Numbered from the stretch's first letter, positions 1 to 9,078 are shown. The stretch: 64,000 nucleotides of DNA from Chachezhania antarctica (GCF_003646465.1 NZ_QZEX01000013.1:1-64000); one strand, 5' to 3'. Notes: generated by a model from the sequence alone, not told the origin. Program-made: numbers and translations.

Positions 1-160
1 ATAACCAACGCAGCGCACGCTGCGCGCCGTGCAGTCGGCGGCGCAGAACCCGTCAGGCCAGAACCGCAGCGCCGGTCAGACCCCAAACCCAGCCGACCAC
101 GCACCGCAGAAATACAACCTCAATCGTCCCAGTAATCTGAGACCCACGGCGCCGGAAGGG
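1..160. other. Window edge, no supported gene
   Basis: This edge stretch lies downstream of the minus-strand ureohydrolase gene. A short plus-strand open frame is present but looks like chance coding. On the minus strand a short hydrophobic open frame without an ATG ends near position 20, and it cannot be judged without the flanking sequence. Confidence 0.3.
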
Positions 161-1117
161 CTATTTCGCTTCGGCGACGGCTTCCGCCATGACGCACAGG
201 ATCTCGTACATCACCGTCGCACCGTGCATGGCAGTCAAACCGCTGACATCAAACGGCGGTGAGACCTCCACCACGTCCGCGCCGACGATGTTCAATCCTG
301 ACAATTCCCGGATCATGCGTTGCGCCTCGATCATCGTGATTCCGCCCGCTTCCGGCGTTCCGGTGCCCGGTGCGTAAACCGGATCGAGCGCGTCGATGTC
401 GAAGGACACGTAGGTCGGCATGTCGCCAACGACTTCGCGGGCGTCTGCGATTGCGGCTGCCCAGCCCATGTCGGTGAATTCTTCCATCCGGATCACGCGC
501 ATGCCGGATTCATAGCTGAAATCCCACAAGGCCGGGTCGTTCATCGACCCCCGGATACCGATCTGGCAAACCCGTTTCGGATCCAGCAATCCCTCCAGCA
601 CCGCGTTTCGGAAGGGGGAGCCGTGGTGGAACTTCGATCCCATGTAATCGCCGCCCGTATCGGCGTGGGCGTCGATGTGGATCATGCCGACGGGGCCGTC
701 GGCCGCCAGCGCCCGCAGGATGGGGAGCGTGATGGAATGATCGCCCCCCACGCTCAACGGCCGGGCGCCCGTCGCGTTCAGGCGTTCGTACCATTCCTGG
801 ATCTGGTGGTGGGCTTGCGTCAATTCGTAAGGTTCTTCCGCCCAGGCATCGCCCACATCCGCCACGCGGCAAAGTTCGAACGGGTTCACGCCGGTGGCCG
901 GATTGAAGGTTCGGATCAGGGAGCTTTGGTTGCGCACCTCGCGCGGCCCGTGGCGCGCGCCCGGGCGATTGGTGACCCCGCCGTCGAAGGGCACACCGAC
1001 CATCGCGATATCGACATTCGCCAGATCTTCCGCATAGGGCGCCCGCATGAACGTGGGCAGGCCCAGGTAGCGCGGGCGGAGCTGCGGGTCGGCATATTCG
1101 GGATATTTCTCGCTCAT
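161..1117 (-). CDS. speB: Agmatinase-family ureohydrolase
   Basis: This 318-aa enzyme belongs to the arginase/agmatinase family, which uses a two-manganese centre to release urea from guanidino compounds. All metal-site signatures are visible: GGDHSIT (His about 127), DAHAD (Asp149, His151, Asp153) and SFDIDALDP (Asp240, Asp242). The start at 1117 (MSEKYPEY) is preferred over an upstream in-frame codon because the family N-terminus begins here. Agmatine to putrescine is the usual assignment. The N-terminal PTFMRAP segment also recalls guanidinobutyrase and guanidinopropionase, so the exact guanidino substrate is not settled. No polyamine genes are adjacent, and the 2OG-oxygenase-like gene is divergent, starting 110 bp away. 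Confidence 0.9.
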   Translation of the reverse strand: MSEKYPEYADPQLRPRYLGLPTFMRAPYAEDLANVDIAMVGVPFDGGVTNRPGARHGPREVRNQSSLIRTFNPATGVNPFELCRVADVGDAWAEEPYELTQAHHQIQEWYERLNATGARPLSVGGDHSITLPILRALAADGPVGMIHIDAHADTGGDYMGSKFHHGSPFRNAVLEGLLDPKRVCQIGIRGSMNDPALWDFSYESGMRVIRMEEFTDMGWAAAIADAREVVGDMPTYVSFDIDALDPVYAPGTGTPEAGGITMIEAQRMIRELSGLNIVGADVVEVSPPFDVSGLTAMHGATVMYEILCVMAEAVAEAK

Positions 1118-1227
1118 GGCGTGGTCTTTCCTGCGCGTGCCTGTTGCCGCCACCAGATACTGGGCTGCGGCAAAGATCAACGCCCGCGCCCTCTCGCCAG
1201 TGCGTCAAAGCTGCGCTATCAGGCGCC

Positions 1228-1848
1228 ATGACCGATATCAGCTCTCTTTTTGTCACCCGCCTTTACCGCGCCGCGCTGTCGGATCTGGGCGATCCAGTCG
1301 ATCCGACCGAACTTCAGGCATCGTGCTATTCCATCGCCGAGGATGACGAGGCGGGACAGGAATGGTGCGAGGCAAATGATTATGCCGGCTACACCTCCTA
1401 TGCGTCGCTCACGGATCTGCCATGGCGGTTTCCGATCTTCGGCGATCTGGTGAAACTTCTCGACCGCCACGTCGCGACGTTCATCGAGGATCTGGATTTC
1501 GATCTGGATGGGCGCGAGGTGCGGCTGGAAGATATCTGGATTAACATCCTGCCCGAAGGCGGGATCCATACCTCGCACATCCATCCCCATTCGGTCATCA
1601 GCGGCACGACCTATGTTGCCGTGCCGGAAGGGGCGAGCGCCATTCGGTTCGAAGATCCGCGATCGGCAATGATGATGGCTTCACCCGTACGCCGCAAGGA
1701 TGCGCGGCGGGAGCTGAAGACCTTCATCTACGAGATGCCGAAACCCGGTGATGTGCTGCTCTGGGAAAGCTGGTTGCGGCACGAGGTGCCGATGAACATG
1801 GCCGAGGAAGACAGGATCTCGATCAGCTTCAATTACAGCTGGGCTTGA
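1228..1848 (+). CDS. Putative 2OG-Fe(II) oxygenase (TIGR02466-like)
   Basis: This 206-aa protein resembles the small TIGR02466-type 2-oxoglutarate/Fe(II) oxygenase-like family. A double-stranded beta-helix iron site can be read in the C-terminal half: a HxH-type element in SHIHPHS near residue 118, a distal His in WLRHEVP, and a following Arg in RISISFNY that could bind 2-oxoglutarate. The start at 1228 (MTDISSLF) is chosen because the upstream extension is low-complexity and overlaps the divergent promoter region. The substrate is unknown. The gene converges on the channel gene, with only 2 bp between the stop codons. Confidence 0.7.
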   Translation: MTDISSLFVTRLYRAALSDLGDPVDPTELQASCYSIAEDDEAGQEWCEANDYAGYTSYASLTDLPWRFPIFGDLVKLLDRHVATFIEDLDFDLDGREVRLEDIWINILPEGGIHTSHIHPHSVISGTTYVAVPEGASAIRFEDPRSAMMMASPVRRKDARRELKTFIYEMPKPGDVLLWESWLRHEVPMNMAEEDRISISFNYSWA

Positions 1849-1850
1849 TC

Positions 1851-2939
1851 TCAGGGGCCCAGGTAGTAGGCTTGGATCTCGGCCCAGCGGTCGGTGGTCA
1901 GGAAGGACAGCAGCGCGCGGTTCAGGGTTTCGCGGGCTTCCGGCGCGCCTTCGGGCAGGACGATGCCGTAATCCTGTTCGGCAAATTGGATATCCGTCAT
2001 CCGCACCGTGTGGAAGTTCTGCACGTTCCATGTCAGCACCGGCCGGTCGTGGACGAAGGCGTCGATATAGCCCTCACCCAACGCGATTAGCCCCTCTTCG
2101 ACCGTGTCGAATTCAAGGGGGTTCACCCGCATGTCCCGAAGGGGTTCGCCGGAAGAGGCACCGGCAAGGCTGCCGACGCGGACACGGGTCAGGTCGGACG
2201 TATCGGTCACGGCGCTGTTGAAGGACGCGGCAGTCAGGCCGGCGGCCAGCTGGGCGGTGATCGCCGAGGTCAGAACAAGCGCAAGAAGCATCCAGAACAT
2301 CGCCAGAAGCCGCCCCGCAAAAGTGATCGGGGACTTGTCGCCGTAGCCCACCGTCGTCATCGTCACCACGGCCCACCAGAACCCGGAAAAGATGCCCTTG
2401 CCGGCTTCGGGTTCGAACTGTTTTGCATTCCTGCGGCGTTCCAGCCGCCAGGCCAGTGCGCCGACCACGAACAAAAGCCCGCCAAGGGCGCCCAACGTGG
2501 ACAGAAGGGTTGGGTTTGTCATCGCGACAAAAAGCGTGCGAAATCCGCCCCGGTGTGATTCCGCGACGGCCACGCCCAGCCCGGTCCGGTAGTAGGGGTG
2601 CGAGAAGTCGACGATCTTTTCCCGTTGAAGCGTGATCGTCATTGCCGCGATGGAGCCATCGAGCGAGCCGCTGGCGACATTGTCGATCATCCCGCTCAGC
2701 GAGGTTTCGACCAGCCTGTATTCGAAATCGAGCGTCTCGGCGAGTTCGTCCAGCAGATCGATCGCCATGCCGTGCCATTCGCCCGAAGCATTCTGCATCG
2801 CGAAGGGCGGCGCGTCGCGGGTGCCGATCCGCAATGACCGATCGAGGTCCTGGGCAGCCGCGTAAAGTGGCGCGATCGTCAGCAGCAATGTCAGGAAAAG
2901 CACTGCGGTGCGCCGGAGGCTGCGGGCGAAAACGGTCAT
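1851..2939 (-). CDS. GluR0-like ligand-gated potassium channel
   Basis: This 362-aa protein has the layout of prokaryotic ionotropic glutamate receptors. A signal peptide (about 1-30) is followed by the first half of a periplasmic binding-protein domain (about 35-130, with Arg106 in [11 protein letters not shown], the position of the family's ligand-carboxylate Arg). A transmembrane helix (about 146-165) comes next, then a pore loop with the K+ selectivity filter TVGYGD (196-201), a second transmembrane helix (about 208-235) and the second half of the binding domain. A plain solute-binding protein would not contain the channel insert. The likely role is amino-acid-gated K+ flux in the inner membrane with the ligand domain in the periplasm. 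The ligand cannot be told from sequence. The start at 2939 precedes a clear signal peptide. Confidence 0.85.
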   Translation of the reverse strand: MTVFARSLRRTAVLFLTLLLTIAPLYAAAQDLDRSLRIGTRDAPPFAMQNASGEWHGMAIDLLDELAETLDFEYRLVETSLSGMIDNVASGSLDGSIAAMTITLQREKIVDFSHPYYRTGLGVAVAESHRGGFRTLFVAMTNPTLLSTLGALGGLLFVVGALAWRLERRRNAKQFEPEAGKGIFSGFWWAVVTMTTVGYGDKSPITFAGRLLAMFWMLLALVLTSAITAQLAAGLTAASFNSAVTDTSDLTRVRVGSLAGASSGEPLRDMRVNPLEFDTVEEGLIALGEGYIDAFVHDRPVLTWNVQNFHTVRMTDIQFAEQDYGIVLPEGAPEARETLNRALLSFLTTDRWAEIQAYYLGP

Positions 2940-3379
2940 CTGGGCCTCGTACTCGGAAAATTCCGCGTCGGTCGAACGTAATAATCCTGCGGTTCTAGGG
3001 CAGGGGGCGCTAAAAGAAAACACTGGCCGGAGAGAGCCCCGGCCGGTGTGATACGGATGTTTCAGGTGTTTACTGGTTCACGTTCGGCTGGGTCTTCTTT
3101 TCCGGTAAGGGCGAAATCGGCGATTGGCGGGGCCGGGTGGCTCGTCCCCACCACGCGATGCTGCTATGATGCCTTCCTTGGCCTACCGGCCGCGCCTCAT
3201 ACTGGCCCGGGCATCAAGAACGCATGGTCGCAGCAGATGTTCGGCGCGGACATGATCAAAGGGCTTGCGTTCCCGGCCCCGGCGGAGTATCCGGCCACCT
3301 CATCCACGACCTCCACTGGAATCAGGGTGACCCGGACATTCCGGGGCTCGCCAGTGATGTTGATAGAAGGAACAGGCGA
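2940..3379. other. 440-bp gap before the ribosomal cluster
   Basis: No convincing gene is present. Short open frames exist on both strands, but none combines a start codon, ribosome binding site and recognisable protein. The stretch should hold the promoter of the channel gene (minus) and the promoter of rpmC onward (plus). In the canonical order the gene before rpmC is rplP, which is absent here, so the S10 and spc parts of the cluster are separated at this point. A minus-strand terminator-like hairpin lies at 3011-3050. Confidence 0.6.
3011..3050 (-). terminator. Minus-strand intrinsic terminator-like hairpin
   Basis: Near-perfect arms CACTGGCCGG and CCGGCCGGTG (one mismatch) fold into a hairpin. 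On the minus strand it is followed by a T-rich run (TTTTCTTTT). The plus strand lacks a T tail. It points at the channel gene from the rpmC side, but no gene that it would terminate is recognisable. Confidence 0.5.
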
Positions 3380-3580
3380 ATGAACGCCACCGAGCTGCGG
3401 GACAAGTCCGTAGATCAGCTCCGCGAGGATCTGGTCACTCTCAAGAAAGAAGCCTTCAACCTGCGATTCCAGCAGGCGACGGGCGCCAACGAAAATTCGG
3501 CACGTATCCGTGTCGTGCGCCGCAATGTGGCGCGCGTCATGACCGTCCTGAATGAAAAAGCCAATTCGGCAGCCGAATAA
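3380..3580 (+). CDS. rpmC: 50S ribosomal protein L29
   Basis: This 66-aa protein ([14 protein letters not shown]...) is L29, a small helical-hairpin protein of the large subunit near the peptide exit tunnel, where it contributes to the trigger factor and SRP docking region. Length and the N-terminal ELR/LREDL pattern fit the family. The start at 3380 is set by homology and by the purine-rich sequence GAAGGAACAGG just upstream. It is the first gene of the spc-type cluster here, and rpsQ follows after 12 bp. Confidence 0.97.
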   Translation: MNATELRDKSVDQLREDLVTLKKEAFNLRFQQATGANENSARIRVVRRNVARVMTVLNEKANSAAE

Positions 3581-3592
3581 GGAGCGCCCGAG

Positions 3593-3823
3593 ATGCCCAA
3601 ACGTATCCTCAACGGCGTTGTCACTTCGGACGCCAATGCACAGACCGTGACGGTTTCCGTCGAACGCCGCTTCACGCACCCGGTTCTGAAAAAGACCGTG
3701 CGTAAATCCAAGAAGTACCGCGCGCACGACGAGAAGAACACCTTCAAGGTCGGCGACAAGGTCCGCATCATCGAATGCGCGCCCAAGTCGAAAACCAAAC
3801 GCTGGGAGGTGGTTGACGCCTGA
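3593..3823 (+). CDS. rpsQ: 30S ribosomal protein S17
   Basis: This 76-aa OB-fold protein binds 16S rRNA early in small-subunit assembly. The family core is clear ([36 protein letters not shown]). AAGGAG stands ahead of the start. It is followed by a strong hairpin with a short T run (3835-3856) before rplN, an unusual position within the cluster. Confidence 0.97.
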   Translation: MPKRILNGVVTSDANAQTVTVSVERRFTHPVLKKTVRKSKKYRAHDEKNTFKVGDKVRIIECAPKSKTKRWEVVDA

Positions 3824-3834
3824 TCCGGCTGAAG

Positions 3835-3856
3835 CGCGCCCCGAGGGGCGCGTTTT
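3835..3856 (+). terminator. Hairpin with T run between rpsQ and rplN
   Basis: Arms CGCGCCCC and GGGGCGCG pair perfectly around a very short loop and are followed by TTTT. It has the form of an intrinsic terminator but sits inside the ribosomal cluster, so it may be a partial terminator, attenuator or processing site. Confidence 0.6.
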
Positions 3857-3941
3857 GTGTCGGCAGACCGGAAATCACTTCCTGGTTTGATCGAAACCCT
3901 GGGGCCGAAAGAACAGGTCCTCAAAGGTCGGGAGAAACCTC

Positions 3942-4310
3942 ATGATCCAGATGCAGACGAATCTGGATGTAGCTGACAACAGCGGCGCTCGCCGTGTTCA
4001 GTGCATCAAGGTTCTTGGCGGATCCAAGCGGAAATATGCTTCTGTCGGCGACATCATCGTGGTGTCGGTGAAAGAAGCCATTCCGCGTGGCCGCGTGAAA
4101 AAGGGCGACGTGCGTAAAGCAGTCGTCGTGCGCACCGCCAAGGAAGTCCGCCGCGAAGACGGCACCGCGATCCGCTTCGATCGCAACGCCGCCGTCATTC
4201 TCAACAACAACAACGAGCCGATCGGCACCCGGATCTTTGGCCCGGTCGTCCGTGAGCTGCGCGCGAAGAACTTCATGAAGATCATTTCGCTCGCCCCGGA
4301 GGTGCTGTGA
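3942..4310 (+). CDS. rplN: 50S ribosomal protein L14
   Basis: This 122-aa protein begins [18 protein letters not shown], the highly conserved L14 N-terminus, and ends [12 protein letters not shown]14 binds 23S rRNA at the subunit interface and forms inter-subunit contacts; RsfS docks on it. Length is exactly typical. The 118-bp leader after rpsQ carries a terminator-like hairpin, and rplX follows after one base. Confidence 0.98.
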
Positions 4311-4311
4311 G

Positions 4312-4623
4312 ATGGCTGCTAAACTGAAGAAGGGCGACGCGGTTGTCGTGATCGCCGGCAAGGACAAGGGCAAGGAAGGCACGATCCAGTCTGTCGACCC
4401 CAAGTCCGGCAAGGCCGTGGTCGAAGGCATCAACATCGCCATCCGCCACACCCGCCAAAGCCAGAACAGCCAGGGCGGCAAGATCCCGAAAGCTCTTCCC
4501 ATCGAGCTGTCGAACCTTGCCTTCAAAGATGCCAACGGCAAACCCTCCCGCGTCGGCTTCAAGATCGAAGACGGCAAGAAGGTGCGTTTCGCCAAGACCA
4601 CGGGGGACGTGATCGATGCTTGA
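4312..4623 (+). CDS. rplX: 50S ribosomal protein L24
   Basis: This 103-aa KOW-motif protein initiates 50S assembly and lies near the exit tunnel. The KOW segment [20 protein letters not shown] is at residues 6-25. The start is one base after the rplN stop, and its 3' end overlaps the start of rplE by 8 bp, consistent with translational coupling. Confidence 0.97.
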   Translation: MAAKLKKGDAVVVIAGKDKGKEGTIQSVDPKSGKAVVEGINIAIRHTRQSQNSQGGKIPKALPIELSNLAFKDANGKPSRVGFKIEDGKKVRFAKTTGDVIDA

Positions 4624-5179
4624 TGCTGCCGATTATGCACCGCGTCTGCGGACAGTATACCGCGAGACGATCCGCGCCGCTCTGAAAGAAGAGTTCGGCT
4701 ACAAGAACGAGATGATGATCCCCAAGCTGGACAAGATCGTTCTGAACATCGGCTGTGGCGCCGAGGCGGTCCGGGATTCCAAGAAAGCCAAGTCGGCCCA
4801 GGAAGACCTGACCACCATCGCTGGCCAGAAAGCCCTGACCACCGTGGCGAAGAAATCGATCGCCGGTTTCCGTGTTCGTGAAGAAATGCCGCTGGGCGCC
4901 AAGGTCACGCTGCGTGGCGACCGGATGTATGAATTCCTCGACCGCCTGATCACCGTGGCGATGCCCCGTATCCGCGACTTCCGCGGCGTGTCGGGCAAGA
5001 GCTTCGATGGTCGTGGCAATTATGCCATGGGCATCAAGGAACACATCGTTTTCCCCGAGATCGACTTCGACAAGGTCGACGAGAACTGGGGGATGGACGT
5101 CATCATCGCCACCACGGCGAAGACCGACGCCGAAGCCAAGGCGCTGTTGAAGCATTTCAACATGCCCTTCAACTCGTAA
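4616..5179 (+). CDS. rplE: 50S ribosomal protein L5
   Basis: This 187-aa protein is L5, the 5S rRNA-binding protein of the central protuberance that contacts P-site tRNA. Conserved segments include [26 protein letters not shown] and the C-terminal half with [13 protein letters not shown]. The start overlaps the end of rplX, and rpsN follows after 19 bp with a GGAAGGAA ribosome binding site. Confidence 0.98.
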   Translation: MLDAADYAPRLRTVYRETIRAALKEEFGYKNEMMIPKLDKIVLNIGCGAEAVRDSKKAKSAQEDLTTIAGQKALTTVAKKSIAGFRVREEMPLGAKVTLRGDRMYEFLDRLITVAMPRIRDFRGVSGKSFDGRGNYAMGIKEHIVFPEIDFDKVDENWGMDVIIATTAKTDAEAKALLKHFNMPFNS

Positions 5180-5198
5180 GCGCGGGAAGGAACACCAC

Positions 5199-5504
5199 AT
5201 GGCCAAGAAATCCATGATCGAACGCGAAAAGAAGCGCGAGAAGCTGGTGGCCCGCTACGCTGCCAAGCGTGCCGAGCTGAAGGCAATCGCGAATGACGAC
5301 AGCCGCCCGATGGAAGAGCGGTTCAAGGCACGGCTGGAGCTGGCAAAGCTGCCGCGCAACAGCTCGCCCACGCGGCTGCACAACCGCTGCCAGCTGACGG
5401 GTCGTCCGCACGCGTATTATCGCAAACTGAAAGTCAGCCGGATTGCACTGCGGGAGCTTGGCTCCAACGGTCAGATCCCCGGTCTGGTGAAATCGAGCTG
5501 GTAA
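5199..5504 (+). CDS. rpsN: 30S ribosomal protein S14 (zinc-independent form)
   Basis: This 101-aa protein is the long S14 type without the two CxxC zinc pairs. The conserved C-terminal part reads [15 protein letters not shown] followed by [14 protein letters not shown]14 binds 16S rRNA in the 30S head and is needed late in assembly. The position between rplE and rpsH is canonical. Confidence 0.97.
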   Translation: MAKKSMIEREKKREKLVARYAAKRAELKAIANDDSRPMEERFKARLELAKLPRNSSPTRLHNRCQLTGRPHAYYRKLKVSRIALRELGSNGQIPGLVKSSW

Positions 5505-5517
5505 GGGAGGGCAATAG

Positions 5518-5910
5518 ATGAACGATCCTATCGGCGATATGCTCACCCGGATCCGCAACGCGCAGATGCGCCGGCGGTCCACGGTTATCACACCGGCCTC
5601 GAAAGTCCGGGCCTGGGTTCTCGATGTGCTTGCGGACGAAGGTTACATCCGCGGCTATGAAAAGGTGACCGGTGAAAACGGCCACCCGGCGCTCGAGATC
5701 AGCCTGAAGTACTACGAAGGCGCTCCCGTGATCCGCGAACTCAAGCGCGTGTCGACCCCCGGTCGTCGCGTATATGCAGGCGTCAAGGATCTGCCCGAAG
5801 TGCGGCAGGGTCTTGGTGTCTCGATTGTCTCCACGCCGCGCGGCGTGATGTCGGATGCAAACGCTCGTAGCCAGAATATTGGCGGCGAAGTGCTTTGCAC
5901 TGTCTTCTAA
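5518..5910 (+). CDS. rpsH: 30S ribosomal protein S8
   Basis: This 130-aa protein begins [16 protein letters not shown], the S8 signature. The C-terminal [13 protein letters not shown]...GGEVLCTVF is the conserved RNA-binding part. S8 organises the central domain of 16S rRNA and in enterobacteria also represses the spc operon by binding its mRNA. Whether this applies here cannot be seen directly. AAGGGAGGG precedes the start. Confidence 0.98.
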   Translation: MNDPIGDMLTRIRNAQMRRRSTVITPASKVRAWVLDVLADEGYIRGYEKVTGENGHPALEISLKYYEGAPVIRELKRVSTPGRRVYAGVKDLPEVRQGLGVSIVSTPRGVMSDANARSQNIGGEVLCTVF

Positions 5911-5920
5911 GGAGGGCGTG

Positions 5921-6454
5921 ATGTCTCGGATTGGTAAGAAACCGGTCGAGCTTCCGGGTGGTGTGTCCGCCTCGGTCTCCGGCCAGAAGATCGAAGTGAA
6001 GGGGCCTAAAGGCACCCGCAGCTTCACCGCGACCGACGATGTTAATATTGCCGTTAACGACAATATCATCACCGTCACGCCGCGGGGCAAGTCCAAGCGC
6101 GCGCGCCAGCAGTGGGGCATGAGCCGCACCATGGTGCAGAACCTCGTCACCGGGGTGTCCACCGGTTTCAAGAAAGATCTTGAAATCAGCGGTGTGGGCT
6201 ATCGTGCGCAGGTTCAGGGCAATGTCCTGAAGCTGAACCTGGGCTACAGTCACGATGTGAACTTCGCCATCCCCGACGGGGTGACGATCACGTCGGCGAA
6301 ACCGACCGAAGTCTCTGTCGAAGGTTCCGACGAGCAGCTGGTTGGCCAGGTCGCCGCGAACATCCGCGCCTGGCGTGCGCCCGAGCCCTACAAGGGCAAG
6401 GGCATCAAGTACGCGGGCGAGTATATCTTCCGCAAGGAAGGCAAGAAGAAGTAA
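5921..6454 (+). CDS. rplF: 50S ribosomal protein L6
   Basis: This 177-aa protein begins [15 protein letters not shown] and carries the C-terminal signature [15 protein letters not shown]6 lies near the factor-binding site and the sarcin-ricin loop. The start at 5921 follows TAAGGAGGG at the rpsH stop; an upstream in-frame ATG inside rpsH is disregarded. Confidence 0.98.
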   Translation: MSRIGKKPVELPGGVSASVSGQKIEVKGPKGTRSFTATDDVNIAVNDNIITVTPRGKSKRARQQWGMSRTMVQNLVTGVSTGFKKDLEISGVGYRAQVQGNVLKLNLGYSHDVNFAIPDGVTITSAKPTEVSVEGSDEQLVGQVAANIRAWRAPEPYKGKGIKYAGEYIFRKEGKKK

Positions 6455-6465
6455 AGGCACGCAAA

Positions 6466-6825
6466 ATGGCAAACAGCAAACGTACGCTGTTTCTGAAGCG
6501 CCGTATGCGCGTCAGAAGCAAGCTTCGCAAAGTCAACGCCGGTCGTCTCCGGCTTTCGGTCCACCGTTCGAACAAGAACATCTCGGTCCAGCTGATCGAC
6601 GATATCGCGGGGCGCACCGTCGCCGCGGCATCGACGTTGGAAAAGGACCTGGGCGTTGTCGGCAAGAAGAACGTCGAAGCGGCAACCAAGGTTGGCACGG
6701 CAATCGCCGAACGCGCCAAGGCGGCCGGGGTGGAAGAAGCCTATTTCGACCGTGGCGGCTTCCTGTTCCACGGGAAGATCAAGGCACTGGCCGATGCAGC
6801 CCGCGAAGGCGGTCTGAAGATCTGA
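6466..6825 (+). CDS. rplR: 50S ribosomal protein L18
   Basis: This 119-aa protein is L18, a 5S rRNA-binding protein of the central protuberance. Recognisable segments are [18 protein letters not shown] and the C-terminal [20 protein letters not shown]. It is followed by an R1 palindromic repeat (6831-6917) instead of going directly into rpsE. Confidence 0.97.
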   Translation: MANSKRTLFLKRRMRVRSKLRKVNAGRLRLSVHRSNKNISVQLIDDIAGRTVAAASTLEKDLGVVGKKNVEAATKVGTAIAERAKAAGVEEAYFDRGGFLFHGKIKALADAAREGGLKI

Positions 6826-6830
6826 TCGTG

Positions 6831-6917
6831 GCGGTGCGTGGGAAACCACGCACCCTACGGACGGCACCGGGCGGTTTGCCCGGCATGACAAAGCAGGGTG
6901 CGTGGTCTCCGCGCACC
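6831..6917. repeat. R1 palindromic repeat pair inside the ribosomal cluster
   Basis: Two hairpin units are present. Unit 1 has perfect 9-bp arms GGTGCGTGG and CCACGCACC around GAAA (6833-6854), followed by CTAC. Unit 2 (6897-6917) has the same left arm, a TCT loop and CCGCGCACC. The same units recur near 13405-13480 and 58007-58095, with a degenerate copy near 7820. No transposase is nearby. Confidence 0.8.
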
Positions 6918-7029
6918 TTTCGTGTAGGCGGACACGTCCGCCTCGATGATCGAGGGCTCTGCGGTTTCGGCTGCAGACCACTGTGATCGAACAGACAGGC
7001 GCACGGGCGCCAGGAAGAAGGAATGCCGA

Positions 7030-7608
7030 ATGGCAGAACGTGACAACCGCCGGGGCAACCGCCGCGACCGCGACGAGAACCCCGAATTTTCCGACCGCCT
7101 GGTCGCGATCAACCGTGTGTCGAAGACCGTCAAGGGCGGCAAGCGCTTCGGTTTCGCGGCGCTCGTCGTCGTGGGCGACCAGAAGGGCCGTGTCGGCTTC
7201 GGCAAGGGCAAGGCCAAGGAAGTCCCCGAGGCGATACGCAAGGCGACCGAGCAGGCGAAGCGCAAGATGATCCGCGTGCCGCTGCGCGAGGGCCGGACCC
7301 TGCACCACGACATGGAAGGCCGCTGGGGCGCTGGCAAGGTCGTCATGCGCACCGCGCCGGAAGGGACGGGGATCATCGCCGGTGGTCCGATGCGTGCCGT
7401 GTTCGAGATGCTGGGCATCAAGGACGTCGTGTCGAAGTCGCTGGGCTCGCAGAACCCCTACAACATGATCCGCGCCACCCTGGACGGCCTGCAGAAAGAG
7501 CAGAGCCCCCGCCTGGTGGCCCAGCGTCGTGGCAAGAAAGTGGCGGACATCCTGTCCAAGGGCGACGCGCCGGCCAAGCAGGCCGAAGCCGAGCCGGCAG
7601 AGGCGTAA
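7030..7608 (+). CDS. rpsE: 30S ribosomal protein S5
   Basis: This 192-aa protein is S5, a 30S body protein that acts in mRNA unwinding and translational accuracy. The S5 signature [15 protein letters not shown] and the glycine-rich [14 protein letters not shown] are clear, followed by the C-terminal domain with [15 protein letters not shown]. The start at 7030 ([10 protein letters not shown]) fits the family; upstream in-frame codons run into the R1 repeat region. An AAGAAGGAA ribosome binding site precedes it. Confidence 0.97.
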   Translation: MAERDNRRGNRRDRDENPEFSDRLVAINRVSKTVKGGKRFGFAALVVVGDQKGRVGFGKGKAKEVPEAIRKATEQAKRKMIRVPLREGRTLHHDMEGRWGAGKVVMRTAPEGTGIIAGGPMRAVFEMLGIKDVVSKSLGSQNPYNMIRATLDGLQKEQSPRLVAQRRGKKVADILSKGDAPAKQAEAEPAEA

Positions 7609-7620
7609 GGAGAGCGATCA

Positions 7621-7809
7621 ATGGCAAAGACAATCGTCGTCAAGCAGATCGGCTCGCCGATCCGTCGCCCCGCAGAACAGCGTCGTACGCTGATCGGCCT
7701 GGGCCTGAACAAGATGCACAAGACGCGCGAACTGGAAGACACGCCCTCGATCCGTGGCATGGTCTCGAAGATCCCGCACCTGGTGGAAATCGTCGAAGAG
7801 CGCGACTGA
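7621..7809 (+). CDS. rpmD: 50S ribosomal protein L30
   Basis: This 62-aa protein ([16 protein letters not shown]) has the L30 core [20 protein letters not shown]. It binds 23S rRNA and is a non-universal 50S protein. The usual next gene, rplO, is displaced by almost 800 bp because of the opposite-strand DUF302 gene. Confidence 0.97.
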   Translation: MAKTIVVKQIGSPIRRPAEQRRTLIGLGLNKMHKTRELEDTPSIRGMVSKIPHLVEIVEERD

Positions 7810-7819
7810 CGTCGCGTGC

Positions 7820-7843
7820 GGTGCGTGAGAACCAAGCATCCTA
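7820..7843. repeat. Degenerate R1 unit after rpmD
   Basis: A single unit begins GGTGCGTGAGAACC and ends CTAC. Its right arm (AAGCATCC) has lost pairing relative to the intact copies at 6833 and 13411, so it looks like a decayed member of the family. Confidence 0.45.
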
Positions 7844-7950
7844 CGGCAAGTAACGAAGCGCCCCGCCTTGTGCGGGGCGCTTTGCGTTTGGGGGGGGCCG
7901 GAGGCGGTCCGTGGGAACCACCCGCCCCCGCGGCGCCTGCCCGTGTGCTG

Positions 7951-8337
7951 TCAGATCGCGTCGATCGCGTCGGCCAGCATCTGACGGACCTGCTCGGCGA
8001 CGGCATGCAGCTCGTCGTTGGGGATGGCCATCATCGAGGCGACCGGATCGATGGCGCTGACCTCCACGCCGCCCCTGGTCTGGCGCAGGATAACGTTGCA
8101 GGGCAGCATGGCGCCGACGCGGGGCTCCATCCGGATGGCTTCCCACGCCATGGTCGGGCTGCAGGCGCCCAGGATCCGGTAGGCGCTCATATCCTTGTCG
8201 ATCTTCTTTTTCATCGTTGCCTGCACGTCGATTTCGGTCAGGATGCCGAAGCCCTTGTCGGCAAGGGCCGCACGCGTGCGGGCGTCGATGTCGTCGAGTT
8301 TGGCATCGGGAAACAGGCGGTCGATCGTGTAGGTCAT
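7951..8337 (-). CDS. DUF302 domain protein
   Basis: This 128-aa protein matches the DUF302 family, small cytoplasmic proteins of unknown biochemical function. Typical features are the early FGILTEIDV strand, the [17 protein letters not shown] segment with a conserved Cys, and LPCNVILRQ with a second Cys. The gene lies on the strand opposite to the ribosomal cluster, between rpmD and rplO, so ribosomal read-through would produce its antisense. Its promoter region carries a perfect 7-bp inverted repeat at 8351-8372. DUF302 genes are often linked to redox or sulfur stress, but nothing here proves that. Confidence 0.8.
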   Translation of the reverse strand: MTYTIDRLFPDAKLDDIDARTRAALADKGFGILTEIDVQATMKKKIDKDMSAYRILGACSPTMAWEAIRMEPRVGAMLPCNVILRQTRGGVEVSAIDPVASMMAIPNDELHAVAEQVRQMLADAIDAI

Positions 8338-8350
8338 AGGGAAATCTCCA

Positions 8351-8372
8351 ATATATGCATTAAATCATATAT
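8351..8372. promoter_or_regulatory. Candidate operator upstream of the DUF302 gene
   Basis: ATATATG and CATATAT form a perfect inverted repeat with an 8-bp spacer, starting 14 bp before the DUF302 start codon in an AT-rich patch within GC-rich DNA. The symmetry suggests a dimeric regulator (ArsR- or MarR-like). No regulator gene is adjacent. Confidence 0.45.
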
Positions 8373-8604
8373 GTTGCGTCCGGGCCGCCATGTCAAACGG
8401 GATCGTGTCGCCACCGGCAGGGACGGTGTCCGCAAGGCATTCCGAGCGCTACCGCGCGCCGGGCCCGCGCAGCGGTTCTTGCAATATCCGCACGTGGCCC
8501 CTATACGCTCCCGGTGGTTCGTTCCGAGCCATGGAATCAACATCAAGAAACGCCGTGTTCGTCCCATATCGCTTCGAGGGGCGCTTCCGGTAAGGAGAAG
8601 CGAC

Positions 8605-9078
8605 ATGAAACTGAATGAATTGCACGACAATCCCGGCGCCACCAAGAAGGCACGCCGCGTCGGTCGCGGCCCGGGTTCGTCCAAGGGCAAGACCGCCGGC
8701 CGCGGGATCAAGGGTCAGAAATCCCGTTCGGGCGTGGCCATCAAGGGATACGAGGGCGGCCAGATGCCGCTCTACCAGCGTCTTCCCAAGCGCGGCTTTA
8801 CCAAGCCGAACCGCAAGGAATATTCCGTCGTCAACCTGGGCCTGATCCAGAAGTTCATCGACGCAGGCAAGATCGATGCCGGCAAGCCGGTGGACGAAGA
8901 TGTTCTGGTGGCCTCGGGCCTCGTCCGTCGCAAGCGCGATGGCGTGCGGGTTCTGGCCAAGGGCGACGTGACCTCGGCCCTGACGCTGACCGTCACAGGC
9001 GCTTCCGCCTCTGCCGTAGAGGCAGTTGAAAAAGCCGGTGGCACGCTCACCGTTGCGGCGCCTGCCGCGACGGCCTGA
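8605..9078 (+). CDS. rplO: 50S ribosomal protein L15
   Basis: This 157-aa protein begins [14 protein letters not shown] with the glycine-rich basic N-terminus [15 protein letters not shown] and the YQRLPKRGF segment typical of L15, a late 50S assembly protein. TAAGGAG stands ahead of the start at 8605. A much longer upstream open frame in the same phase runs antisense to the DUF302 gene and is not coding. A terminator-like hairpin follows. Confidence 0.97.
   Translation: MKLNELHDNPGATKKARRVGRGPGSSKGKTAGRGIKGQKSRSGVAIKGYEGGQMPLYQRLPKRGFTKPNRKEYSVVNLGLIQKFIDAGKIDAGKPVDEDVLVASGLVRRKRDGVRVLAKGDVTSALTLTVTGASASAVEAVEKAGGTLTVAAPAATA

Noticed and set aside
3048-3383. 111-codon plus-strand open frame before rpmC
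   Set aside because: It overlaps a hairpin, lacks a ribosome binding site, has unremarkable composition and ends inside rpmC in another frame.
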